A stretch of 8,539 nucleotides of DNA from Candidatus Bathyarchaeota archaeon (lineage in GTDB: Archaea > Thermoproteota > Bathyarchaeia > Bathyarchaeales > SOJC01), in NCBI GenBank assembly GCA_030641425.1, contig DAOWHM010000055.1, positions 1 to 8,539 of the forward strand. The letters run 5' to 3'. How positions within the stretch are numbered: the stretch's first letter is position 1; each line of letters begins with the position of its first letter. The notes beneath the pieces were generated by a model, which worked only from the letters and a program-made list of their open reading frames with translations, ran no database searches and had not been told where the DNA came from. A program made the translations under genes and the position numbers. Below, piece by piece: positions 1-6,031 of the stretch.

Positions 1-207
1 ACTTATGGTGATTGTGTCGCCTGGAGTCGCAGTTATGTTTTGCGGGTCTACGAAGACAACAGGCATATCAGATTGAATAGTCATTGACGCAAAAGTTTCA
101 TCTCCTATTATTTCATCAGCTTGCACCTTCTCAACTCTAAGAGCTATACCAAACAAACTCATGAGAAGAATCATTATAATTGAAATTTGGACAAGTCTTC
201 TCTCCAA
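1..207 (-). CDS. N-terminus of a secreted protein, possibly cohesin/Ig-like (partial, runs off left edge)
   Basis: Reading the minus strand from a TTG at 207 gives 69 codons with no stop, continuing past the window edge. Seen: a basic start (MERRLVQ), a hydrophobic stretch at about residues 8-23 (IIMILLMSLFGIAL), and a likely signal-peptidase site after VQA at residue 30, so the product is probably exported. After cleavage it has a beta-strand-like stretch VFVDPQNITATPGDTITIS at 51-69. The DP-x-x-ITATPGDT phrase resembles the first strand of cohesin-like or Ig-like domains in archaeal surface proteins (family knowledge; not proved here). The TTG start is chosen because GAGGG (215-219) lies 7 bases upstream, and because an in-frame stop at 253-255 leaves no other usual start. 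The function of the missing part cannot be told; it could be a cell-surface or binding protein. Confidence 0.62.
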   Translation of the reverse strand, partial: MERRLVQISIIMILLMSLFGIALRVEKVQADEIIGDETFASMTIQSDMPVVFVDPQNITATPGDTITIS

Positions 208-250
208 AACACTTCCCTCACAATGTCTAATATAATGTTCTTGGAGGGCG

Positions 251-259
251 TATTAAAAT
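251..259 (-). promoter_or_regulatory. Candidate TATA box for the secreted-protein gene
   Basis: On the minus strand this reads ATTTTAATA. A start about 25 bases downstream would fall near 229, giving a leader of roughly 20 bases that contains the GAGGG ribosome binding site. The fit is positional; AT-rich matches are common by chance here. Confidence 0.35.
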
Positions 260-523
260 GTATGTAGAAGAAGCTTCCATAGGGTAAGAGCTATATGGGA
301 AAAATGGGGTTTTGCGGGTGATAACCTGACCAACATGGATATAACATTAAAATCTGAAATTTATGAGACAGAAACCAACACAGTTACTAAATATGTATGC
401 AAAAGCTGAGAAGGGCGTTAACCATGAAAAATGAAACTCTATTTATTTTTATGATTTTAACTATGTATGCTAGCTTTGATTAAGTCTGTACAACACCTCA
501 TGACATTATGCTCTTTCGGAAAA

Positions 524-532
524 GAAAATAAG
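524..532 (+). promoter_or_regulatory. Candidate TATA-like box for tRNA-Gly
   Basis: GAAAATAAG centred about 37 bases before the tRNA 5' end. Archaeal tRNA genes normally use an external TATA box. This one would place the transcript start near 554, giving an 11-base leader removed by RNase P. The match to the consensus is weak. Confidence 0.3.
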
Positions 533-548
533 TAGCCTACAGTAAAGT

Positions 549-579
549 CCATAGTCTAGACGTAGCGGCCATAGTCTAG
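549..579 (+). repeat. 11-base direct repeat overlapping the tRNA 5' end
   Basis: CCATAGTCTAG occurs at 549-559 and again at 569-579, offset by 20 bases. The second copy is the end of the tRNA acceptor strand plus the start of the D arm. The first copy lies in the expected leader. It may be a short duplication of the tRNA 5' end, or chance. Confidence 0.6.
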
Positions 580-641
580 TTTGGATAGGACATCAGCCTG
601 CCACGCTGACGACCCGGGTTCAAATCCCGGTGGCCGCACCA
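565..641 (+). tRNA. tRNA-Gly (anticodon GCC), CCA encoded
   Basis: A full cloverleaf can be drawn. The acceptor stem GCGGCCA (565-571) pairs perfectly with TGGCCGC (631-637). The D arm is 574-577 with 588-591 (one T-G pair), and the D loop holds the conserved GG at 583-584. The anticodon stem TCAGC/GCTGA (593-597, 605-609) closes the loop CTGCCAC with anticodon GCC at 600-602, which reads GGC and GGU glycine codons. The T arm CCGGG/CCCGG (614-618, 626-630) closes the loop TTCAAAT. The discriminator A is at 638 and CCA is encoded at 639-641. There is no intron. A T-rich run (about 649-657) just downstream may end transcription. The convergent gene dtdA ends only 25 bases away on the other strand. 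Confidence 0.97.
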
Positions 642-665
642 ACATTAATCTTTTCATAAGGAGAT

Positions 666-1484
666 TCAGACCTTACGCACCTCAACTTCCACTTCTTTCA
701 GTGCACATACCAAAGGCGTTTTGTCTGCACCTCGTATTCCCTTCCAATCCAAAGCAACAGTCTCAACCTTCTCAAGGGTCCGCGCAATGCACCTTCGAAC
801 AATCTCTGCGCTAACTTCGGAAACTAAATATTTTGGAACAATATGCCCGAATGCATAAGAATCCTCAAGTGCCATCCGTGTAAACTTCTCATTATAATGA
901 GGCCCTCCGATACCGAATGCAACATTCGCAGGTTCGGAACTTTTTAGAATCGCAGCCATTGCGGCATGTGCTACTGCCTCTGCGGCGACTGCATCCTTCC
1001 ATTGGGTTGGGGAGCTTCCGAGCTCTGCAAACATTGTTGCCACATCAAAGGATGGTCCGTGGTGCGTACATTCATAAGAAATTTGATAGTCTAAATCTAG
1101 CTCAGCCTTTTGTCGAGCCATCTCCAACAAGGCTTCTCTCATAGCATTTGATGGTGCAATTGATATCTTCCCAGGTATTCCACCTTTTTCAGCTTTACCG
1201 AGATTGCCTGGAGTGTGAACTGAGAGAGTTGGTTTGCCACTTCTGCTACTGTGTCGGGAAATGTAGATTATGAGCTGGGGATAAAAATGGTCTATGATAC
1301 TCTGAGAATAGATCGTTTCTTCATTTATGGTCACAAGCTTCAACTCCTGTCCTTGAATCTCTTTGCAGTAGATTTTGTTCCCATGGTACTTCTGAGAGGA
1401 GTCCCCAAAGTCATAGTGCAAGATGAGTTGTTGACGTATATTCATGCTTGCAGTGTCCTTTTTCGAAGCGACTACGAGGATCAT
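666..1484 (-). CDS. dtdA: D-aminoacyl-tRNA deacylase, GEK1/DtdA (DTD2) type
   Basis: Predicted to hydrolyse D-amino acids wrongly attached to tRNA (such as D-Tyr or D-Asp), a chiral proofreading step in translation. This archaeal/plant form is a zinc enzyme unrelated to bacterial Dtd. The product is 272 residues, usual for the family. Seen: the family opening MILVVASKKDTASMNI, the signature SRHSSRSGKPTLSVHTPGN at 76-94, ECTHHGPS at 138-145 with a His pair, AELGSSPTQW shortly after, and GIGGPHY at 191-197 followed by KFT. The start is the ATG at 1484, because GGAG (1493-1496) precedes it by 8 bases and the homology begins there. The reading frame stays open for a further 73 codons upstream, but that part overlaps the divergent carbamoyltransferase gene and looks non-coding. 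The gene converges with tRNA-Gly. The identification is firm. Confidence 0.93.
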   Translation of the reverse strand: MILVVASKKDTASMNIRQQLILHYDFGDSSQKYHGNKIYCKEIQGQELKLVTINEETIYSQSIIDHFYPQLIIYISRHSSRSGKPTLSVHTPGNLGKAEKGGIPGKISIAPSNAMREALLEMARQKAELDLDYQISYECTHHGPSFDVATMFAELGSSPTQWKDAVAAEAVAHAAMAAILKSSEPANVAFGIGGPHYNEKFTRMALEDSYAFGHIVPKYLVSEVSAEIVRRCIARTLEKVETVALDWKGIRGADKTPLVCALKEVEVEVRKV

Positions 1485-1540
1485 TGTAGGTGCTCCGTAC
1501 CCTTTTGGAATTCTTAAACTAAGCTTAAGGATTTCCACAA

Positions 1541-1550
1541 GACTTATATC
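1541..1550. promoter_or_regulatory. Candidate shared TATA element between dtdA and the carbamoyltransferase gene
   Basis: The 97-base divergent spacer (1485-1581) contains GACTTATATC, which reads GATATAAGTC on the minus strand. On the plus strand it would start transcription near 1572, a leader of about 10 bases for the carbamoyltransferase. On the minus strand it would start near 1520, a leader of about 36 bases that includes the GGAG of dtdA. A second minus-strand candidate, TTTAAG (1513-1518), lies too close to keep the GGAG in the transcript. Confidence 0.35.
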
Positions 1551-1581
1551 ATTTAGCTCTGGCTGTTGAGAAAGACTGGCA

Positions 1582-2505
1582 ATGTCTGTGAGGCATTTCA
1601 TAAATTTTAAAAACTGGAATCCTGACGAAATCGAATCCCTAATTGACAAGTCAATAGAGATCAAAAAAGAACCCAGTAAGTATCGAACGGCCCTTAAACA
1701 CAAGTCTCTGGCAATGATCTTTCAGAAAACATCTACTCGAACACGGGTCTCTTTTGAAGTAGCTATGACTCAACTAGGTGGCCACGCCATCTATCTAGAT
1801 TGGATGACAACCCAGTTTAAACTTGCTGACGTTAGAGACGAGGTTAAATATCTTTCACGCAACGTCGACTGCATCATGGCACGACTGAAAAGAAACGTTG
1901 ACTTGATGAAGATGGCTTCAGCATCCAAAGTTCCAGTAATTAACGGCTGTGACGAGAAATATCATCCCTGCCAGGCGATTGCCGATCTCATGACAGTAAA
2001 GGAGCACAAAGGTAGGCTGAAAGATCTAAAACTGGTCTATATAGGTGTCCACAACAACGTCTGCAACTCCTTAATTGAATCCTGCACCATGATTGGCATG
2101 CAAATTACAGCAGTAACACCTATCATACACGAACCTGCAAAAGATCCCGAGTTACTGGCGAAAGCCAAGAAAACTGGGCTATACCAAACAACACTCGATG
2201 TTAAGAAAGCTGTCCAAGACGCAGATGCTGTCTACACCGACACATGGATAGATATGGAATTATTCTTCGAACCCAAATTCCAAGAAGAGAAAGAAAAACG
2301 CATCAAAACCATGATACCCTACCAAATCAACGACGAGTTGATGAAAGGCAGTGAAGCCCTAATAATGCATGATATGCCAATCCACAAAGGCTACGAAATA
2401 AGTGGCGAAATCGTCGGATCACCTAACAGTGTAATCTACGAACAAGCAGAAAACAGACTTCACAGCGAAAAAGCTATACTTCTAAAACTGTTGGAAGACT
2501 CATAA
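1582..2505 (+). CDS. Ornithine/aspartate carbamoyltransferase-family protein (ArgF-like, second substrate uncertain)
   Basis: A cytoplasmic transferase that moves the carbamoyl group of carbamoyl phosphate to an amine; in ArgF the acceptor is ornithine and the product citrulline (arginine synthesis). The length, 307 residues, is normal for the family. Seen: the carbamoyl-phosphate motif STRTR at 51-55 inside FQKTSTRTRVSFEVAM, and HPCQAIAD at 128-135, which contributes to the same site. Both are close to the ornithine enzyme. Two second-substrate sites differ. After YTDTW (218-222) the sequence is IDMELFFEPKF where ornithine enzymes have the SMG loop, and the C-terminal HCLP motif is replaced by HDMP at 263-266. 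So the chemistry is well supported and the acceptor is not. The ATG start lacks a strong ribosome site and the leader may be very short. No other arginine or pyrimidine gene is nearby. Confidence 0.85.
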   Translation: MSVRHFINFKNWNPDEIESLIDKSIEIKKEPSKYRTALKHKSLAMIFQKTSTRTRVSFEVAMTQLGGHAIYLDWMTTQFKLADVRDEVKYLSRNVDCIMARLKRNVDLMKMASASKVPVINGCDEKYHPCQAIADLMTVKEHKGRLKDLKLVYIGVHNNVCNSLIESCTMIGMQITAVTPIIHEPAKDPELLAKAKKTGLYQTTLDVKKAVQDADAVYTDTWIDMELFFEPKFQEEKEKRIKTMIPYQINDELMKGSEALIMHDMPIHKGYEISGEIVGSPNSVIYEQAENRLHSEKAILLKLLEDS

Positions 2506-2522
2506 TTCATTGTACTGAATCA

Positions 2523-2575
2523 TCGGATGTCTTCGATTTGAGAACACAGTGTTGACTACTACATCCGAGAATCGA
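2523..2575 (+). repeat. Inverted repeat with nested hairpin after the carbamoyltransferase gene
   Basis: TCGGATGT (2523-2530) and ACATCCGA (2561-2568) are perfect 8-base arms. Inside, AACACAGTGTT (2543-2553) is an imperfect palindrome. A competing pairing, TCGATT (2533-2538) with AATCGA (2570-2575), could form instead. It begins 18 bases after the stop codon and could be a 3' RNA structure, a regulator site, or chance. There is no T-tract directly after it, so it does not look like a classic terminator. Confidence 0.4.
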
Positions 2576-2609
2576 CCCAGAGCGAGATAGCTTTTAATTT
2601 CAAACGATC

Positions 2610-2699
2610 ATGCATGCAAAAAGGGGTGTGAACAGATTAATGTTGAAACCGTACCCGAGGTTAGATTCCCCTGACGGAAAACCAATTAAACAACTGTAA
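2610..2699 (+). CDS. Possible 29-codon small ORF, unrecognised (doubtful)
   Basis: An ATG at 2610 opens 29 codons ending at TAA 2697-2699; a second in-frame ATG at 2640 would give 19 codons. The predicted peptide is basic and proline-containing (KPYPRLDSPDGKPIKQL at its end). A TTTTAATTT element (2592-2600) lies upstream, and AGGGGTG (2622-2628) sits 11 bases before the second ATG. I recognise no family. The alternative is plain 5' leader of the PAC2-family gene. The composition is not strange, but the ORF is too short to judge. Confidence 0.15.
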   Translation: MHAKRGVNRLMLKPYPRLDSPDGKPIKQL

Positions 2700-2741
2700 G
2701 ACTATTTGTGTCGTTAATCAATAATAGGACGGCAAGTTAGA

Positions 2742-3494
2742 TTGAAGACACAAGATCTTCCTGAAGTAAATATTATGGAGACCAGAAGCGTCACCTTCAA
2801 TGAGCCATTAGTCATTTTAGGTTTTGCAGGTGTTGGACTAGTAGGAGGAATAGCAACCACACATATTGTTGAACAATTGAAGATGAAGCAGATTGCCCAC
2901 ATTCGATCTAGGTATATGCCACCTGCAGTAGTCTTTATGGATGGTAAACTTAGACATCCCTTTAGAATATATTCAGATGAAGGTGGAAAGCTCTGCATAG
3001 TTATATCAGAGATACCTTTACGCTCTGACGGTGTCTATCCCATAGCGTCGACACTTGTTGATTGGATAGAAAGAAATGGAGCAAAAGAGCTAGTTGTTTT
3101 AGAGGGCGTAGCTGTTCAGGGCTTCCCGGAAACACGTAAATCCTACTGTGCAGCAGAGCCTGAGAAGATCAAGGAATGTAAAGAGAAAGGAGTAGAGATG
3201 ATCACAGCAGGGATCGTGCACGGAATTGCAGGCAGCATCCTGAATGAATGTCTATCCAGAGACATAACCGGAATGGCCTTGTTGGTTCCCACCATGCCAT
3301 ATATGCCCGATCCAGAGGGTGCAGCCTCCCTCATCAACACTTTAAATCGCATTTACGACCTGAAAATCGACACAAAAGAACTGCTTACTAGGACTGGAGA
3401 GATACAACAGAAGCTGAGAGAAGTAGCTGATCGTCATCAAAAACTGAGAAAAGCAGAAGAGAAAATAGGACTACCTGAAAACATTTACGTGTAG
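2742..3494 (+). CDS. PAC2-family proteasome assembly chaperone (PbaA/PbaB-like)
   Basis: A homologue of eukaryotic PAC2 and archaeal PbaA/PbaB, which bind 20S proteasome subunits and help assemble or activate the particle in the cytoplasm. It has 250 residues, usual for the family. Seen: the glycine-rich opening LGFAGVGLVGG at 26-36, a second conserved glycine stretch TAGIVHGIAGSILNEC at 155-170, the block VPTMPYMPDPEGAASLI at 182-198, and a charged helical, probably coiled-coil tail from about 212 to 241. The last three residues are I-Y-V, which fits the hydrophobic-Tyr-X tail used to dock on the 20S alpha ring. The start is taken as TTG at 2742, with only a weak AGGA 12 bases upstream. An ATG at 2775 (239 residues) is possible but would shorten the segment before the first strand. 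No proteasome subunit gene is in the window. Confidence 0.88.
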   Translation: MKTQDLPEVNIMETRSVTFNEPLVILGFAGVGLVGGIATTHIVEQLKMKQIAHIRSRYMPPAVVFMDGKLRHPFRIYSDEGGKLCIVISEIPLRSDGVYPIASTLVDWIERNGAKELVVLEGVAVQGFPETRKSYCAAEPEKIKECKEKGVEMITAGIVHGIAGSILNECLSRDITGMALLVPTMPYMPDPEGAASLINTLNRIYDLKIDTKELLTRTGEIQQKLREVADRHQKLRKAEEKIGLPENIYV

Positions 3495-3573
3495 ATGACT
3501 TAGCAACACATCCATTATCTCATACGCGAACATGTAAGAACAACGGCGCGTGTAACAGAACTCGTTATGGAAA

Positions 3574-3582
3574 AGAATATTA
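3574..3582 (+). promoter_or_regulatory. Candidate TATA box for the MscS-family gene
   Basis: An AATATTA-type element sits about 46 bases before the ATG at 3624. It would start transcription near 3604, leaving a leader of about 20 bases that includes the AGGTG ribosome site. The evidence is positional only. Confidence 0.3.
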
Positions 3583-3623
3583 CCTACGTAACAATCTTCC
3601 GTTAACCTCAGGTGTTGCATGCC

Positions 3624-4622
3624 ATGGCATTAAGCAACGATCACAGTAAAGATAAGAGCGTCACTCGGGGAAGCATGAAAGTCATTCTCTACATCGCACT
3701 TCTAGTTGCTTCACTTTCACTCGTAAGCTTCCTGTTTGGCTGGGCATCATACGATGAGGTTCCACATCTCCTTCAACCCTACAGCTCCATCCTGCTATTG
3801 ATCCATCCCTATCTGACATATATCCAAGCGGCATTGGTATTCGGCTTCGGTTATCTGGCTGTAAATGCCGTTAGCGGGTTAGTTTACGCGTATATGAGGA
3901 GAGTTGCAGATCACCCCACTGCAGCAACGATTAAAACACTTGCGCGGATCTCAGGAATTGCGATTCTTCTCTCGCTAATGACATCAGTATTCAACGTGAA
4001 TCCCGCTGCAGCTTTGACTGTTGGCTCATTTGGTGGTTTAGTTGTAGGATTCGCCACACAAAATATACTCTCCAACGTGGTCGCTGGAGTTTTTCTCCTT
4101 CTTTCAAGACCTTTCACTTATGGAGATGTGGTCACGATAAAAGGGCAGACGGGTACAGTGAAGCAGATCAAATTGATGCACCTTGTTCTTGAGAGTGAGG
4201 ATGAGAAGAAAGAAGTTCTTATCCCCAGTGGAATAGTGGTTAGCGAAATAATTCAGAGGAAGAAGCCTCTAATAAAACACAAACCCCTAAAAACAACAAC
4301 GATTTTGGAAAAACCTCCTGAGACCGCAGTCAAGGGCACAGTTATCCGGTTCACTGGAAGACTTGTAGAAACTGCGACTGAAGATCCAATCGCCAGCAAA
4401 CTTGTGAAGATTTTTGATAGCGATGTAGGACGTGATGACCTATTGGCTTCAGGAACCACCATGAATGATGGAAGCTTTATCATAAAGTGGACAGCTAAGA
4501 AGACGGGCCAATGGGACGCTACTGAGATATACGCGGAGTTCGAGGGAGACAAATCCCACACGCCTTCAAAGAGTGGCAAGTACACTGTTACTTTAAGGGA
4601 TGAAAAGAAGCCACCTGAATAA
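3624..4622 (+). CDS. MscS-family mechanosensitive channel with a C-terminal Ig-like beta domain
   Basis: A membrane channel predicted to open under membrane tension and release solutes during osmotic downshift. From the ATG the product is 332 residues. Hydrophobic segments lie at about 18-40, 64-90, 104-123 and 128-160. The last is the pore helix, with the family pattern GSFGGLVVGFATQNILSNVV followed by RPFTYGDVVTIKGQTGTV, the start of the MscS beta domain, and VLIPSGIVVSEI near 203. The usual alpha/beta cage domain after this is absent. Instead, a lysine-rich linker leads to a beta-rich domain (about 238-326) with FTGRLVETATEDPIASKLV, LLASGTTMNDGSFIIKWTA and YAEFEGD, typical of Ig/transthyretin-like folds in archaeal surface proteins. 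The ATG at 3624 is chosen because AGGTG (3610-3614) precedes it by 9 bases. GTG 3612 and TTG 3615 are in frame but would overlap that site. Confidence 0.88.
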   Translation: MALSNDHSKDKSVTRGSMKVILYIALLVASLSLVSFLFGWASYDEVPHLLQPYSSILLLIHPYLTYIQAALVFGFGYLAVNAVSGLVYAYMRRVADHPTAATIKTLARISGIAILLSLMTSVFNVNPAAALTVGSFGGLVVGFATQNILSNVVAGVFLLLSRPFTYGDVVTIKGQTGTVKQIKLMHLVLESEDEKKEVLIPSGIVVSEIIQRKKPLIKHKPLKTTTILEKPPETAVKGTVIRFTGRLVETATEDPIASKLVKIFDSDVGRDDLLASGTTMNDGSFIIKWTAKKTGQWDATEIYAEFEGDKSHTPSKSGKYTVTLRDEKKPPE

Positions 4623-4678
4623 AACTGTAGGTTTTCCACACTCTCGAAGATGGCTAGAAGCATTTTGAGTTGACGCTG

Positions 4679-4688
4679 TTTTTTTATT
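4679..4688 (+). terminator. T-tract, likely terminator for the MscS-family gene
   Basis: GTTTTTTATT lies 57 bases after the channel stop codon, and archaeal RNA polymerase commonly stops at T-runs. The tract overlaps the TAA stop of convergent ftsY (4684-4686), so the two transcripts probably overlap by little. For the opposite strand, a weaker T-rich run reads across about 4616-4624. Confidence 0.45.
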
Positions 4689-5589
4689 CAAGCATCATCT
4701 GAGTGAATTGTTCAGGCTTGAACTTGTCAAGGTCTTCATAGGCTTGACCCACTCCGATGAATAGAATGGGTCTACTAGTCACATATGCAACACTTAAGGC
4801 TGAACCACCCTTCGAGTCAGCATCAACTTTCGTCAAAATTGTACCATCTATAGTGACAGTTTTGTTAAATTCTTCAGCTTGCACAGCTGCGTCGTTTCCA
4901 GTTAAAGCGTCAACAACTAATAAAGTCAGATCAGGGTTCACCACCCGCTTGATTTTCGCCAGTTCATTCATCAAGTTCTTATCAGTTTGAATCCGTCCAG
5001 CAGTGTCAATAAGCACAGCGTCAATGTCATGAGCTTTAGCATGTTTTATTGCGTCGAAAGCAACTGCGGCAGGATCAGCACCGTACTTATGCTTGATCAT
5101 ACGCACTTTCAACCTCCTAGCATGCTCCTCCAGCTGTTCAATAGAACCAGCTCTGTACGTGTCGCTTCCAGCTAAGACTACTGAATAACCATTCTTGTTG
5201 AATAGCTTCGCAATTTTCGCGATGGTTGTTGTCTTTCCCGTTCCATTAATTCCAACGAACACAATAACTAGCGGTTCCTTGTTTCCCCGTTTCTCTTGAG
5301 CCATCTTCAGCAAATCAAGATCTTCATCTGTTTCTAAGACTTTAAGTAAAACTTCACGGAGATTCTTCTTGACTAGTTTTTCGCGGTCTTCGAGACGTTT
5401 CAGTTCAACACCATCTAACCTCTCCACAAGTTCTTCACATATTTGTTCGGCGACTGGAAAGGCCACATCGTTTTGGATTAGAACCAACTTGAAATCCGAG
5501 AGAATGGGATGAAGTTGCTCTGCTTTAAGTTCCGTAGTTGTAATCTTGTTGACTAAATTGTTAAATCCCGCTTTCAACTTTTCGAGCAT
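4684..5589 (-). CDS. ftsY: FtsY, signal recognition particle receptor GTPase
   Basis: The SRP receptor: it docks ribosome-SRP complexes at the membrane and, with SRP54, hydrolyses GTP to hand the nascent chain to the translocon. It is 301 residues, the N and G domains only, without the long acidic A domain of bacterial FtsY. Seen: an N domain with helices to about 100, the P-loop GINGTGKTT at 113-121, DTYRAGSIEQL at 143-153 in the insertion box, DTAGR at 195-199, TKVD at 253-256 followed by DSKGG, and GVGQAYEDL at 279-287. GINGTGKT and DTYRAGSIEQL separate it from SRP54. The ATG at 5589 is chosen because the family N domain begins there, 13 bases after the prefoldin stop. An in-frame ATG at 5637 would overlap prefoldin by 35 bases and add an unlikely tail. 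It is the last gene of the operon. Confidence 0.96.
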   Translation of the reverse strand: MLEKLKAGFNNLVNKITTTELKAEQLHPILSDFKLVLIQNDVAFPVAEQICEELVERLDGVELKRLEDREKLVKKNLREVLLKVLETDEDLDLLKMAQEKRGNKEPLVIVFVGINGTGKTTTIAKIAKLFNKNGYSVVLAGSDTYRAGSIEQLEEHARRLKVRMIKHKYGADPAAVAFDAIKHAKAHDIDAVLIDTAGRIQTDKNLMNELAKIKRVVNPDLTLLVVDALTGNDAAVQAEEFNKTVTIDGTILTKVDADSKGGSALSVAYVTSRPILFIGVGQAYEDLDKFKPEQFTQMMLE

Positions 5590-5602
5590 GAATACTAGTT
5601 TC

Positions 5603-6031
5603 CTACTGCTTGACCACAGAGCTCGCAGAGACATCATTAAGGTATTGCCTATTTGAGCGTATTCTCTCCAGTACTTGACCTAACTGTTGTTCCAGAGTGC
5701 TCCTCGACTTCTCCAGATCTGATATCCGTTTTTCTATTATTTCTTTAGCTTCTTCTCTAGATTTCTCAACTGAAACCCCTGCGCCCATACCTACAACCAT
5801 TGTTTCAGTTGTGGAGATCTCAGCTTTCACAAAAGATCCTCCTCCGACAGGCACAAGCAAGGGGGTTCCTTCCTTCTCTTCTTCCAATCCAGCTATAGTT
5901 GCTGATGCAAAAGAGAGTTCTGCGGTTGCTGCATTGACGAGGTTGATTCTAGTCTGTAAGGCTTCTGCAGTAGTTTCTAGTAGTCTGAGCTCTGTCAGCA
6001 CTCTTCGAAGAGATTCCTCGTTATTAGACAT
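5603..6031 (-). CDS. pfdA: Prefoldin alpha subunit
   Basis: The alpha subunit of the prefoldin hexamer (two alpha, four beta), which holds unfolded chains between coiled-coil tentacles and passes them to the thermosome. It has 142 residues, normal for the archaeal alpha class. Seen: an N-terminal coiled coil (about 4-54), a central beta-hairpin block with LLVPVGGGSFVKAEI at 58-72 and TMVVGMGAGVSVEKS at 77-91, and a second coiled coil (about 91-134). The hairpin phrase with VPVGGGSFV is typical of the alpha type. The ATG overlaps the end of the eL20 gene by 8 bases (ATGTCTAA), so translation is probably coupled. The beta subunit is not in the window. Confidence 0.94.
   Translation of the reverse strand: MSNNEESLRRVLTELRLLETTAEALQTRINLVNAATAELSFASATIAGLEEEKEGTPLLVPVGGGSFVKAEISTTETMVVGMGAGVSVEKSREEAKEIIEKRISDLEKSRSTLEQQLGQVLERIRSNRQYLNDVSASSVVKQ

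Larger units (their letters stand above)
208..564. other. Intergenic stretch without a convincing gene
   Basis: This stretch separates the divergent secreted-protein gene and the tRNA. Both strands hold only short ORFs. The longest plus reading frame (257-409) is open for 50 codons but has no usual start before the ATG at 335, which gives only 24 codons. Another ATG at 423 opens a 19-codon hydrophobic ORF without a good ribosome site. The rest looks like AT-rich promoter DNA for the two flanking genes. A decayed gene is possible but not shown. Confidence 0.5.

Noticed and set aside
318..409. C/D-box guide RNA (GTGATAA near 318, CTGA near 353 and 404, TATGAGA near 360)
   Set aside because: Box matches are imperfect and the C to D' spacing (about 28 bases) is far longer than the usual guide of about 12 bases.
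1485..1703. N-terminal extension of dtdA to an upstream ATG at 1703
   Set aside because: It would overlap the start of the divergent carbamoyltransferase by 122 bases, has no family match, and the ATG at 1484 has its own GGAG site and matches the usual family start.
2621..2690. H/ACA-type or tRNA-like RNA in the spacer before the PAC2-family gene
   Set aside because: Only short stems (GGGG/CCCC, CCGT/ACGG) can be drawn; there is no pocket at the right distance from an ACA and no T-arm pairing.
3612..3623. GTG or TTG start for the MscS-family gene
   Set aside because: These codons overlap the AGGTG ribosome site, which is correctly spaced for the ATG at 3624.
5590..5637. Longer FtsY starting at 5637
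   Set aside because: The added 16 residues overlap the prefoldin gene and do not resemble an FtsY N domain; the start at 5589 fits the family.
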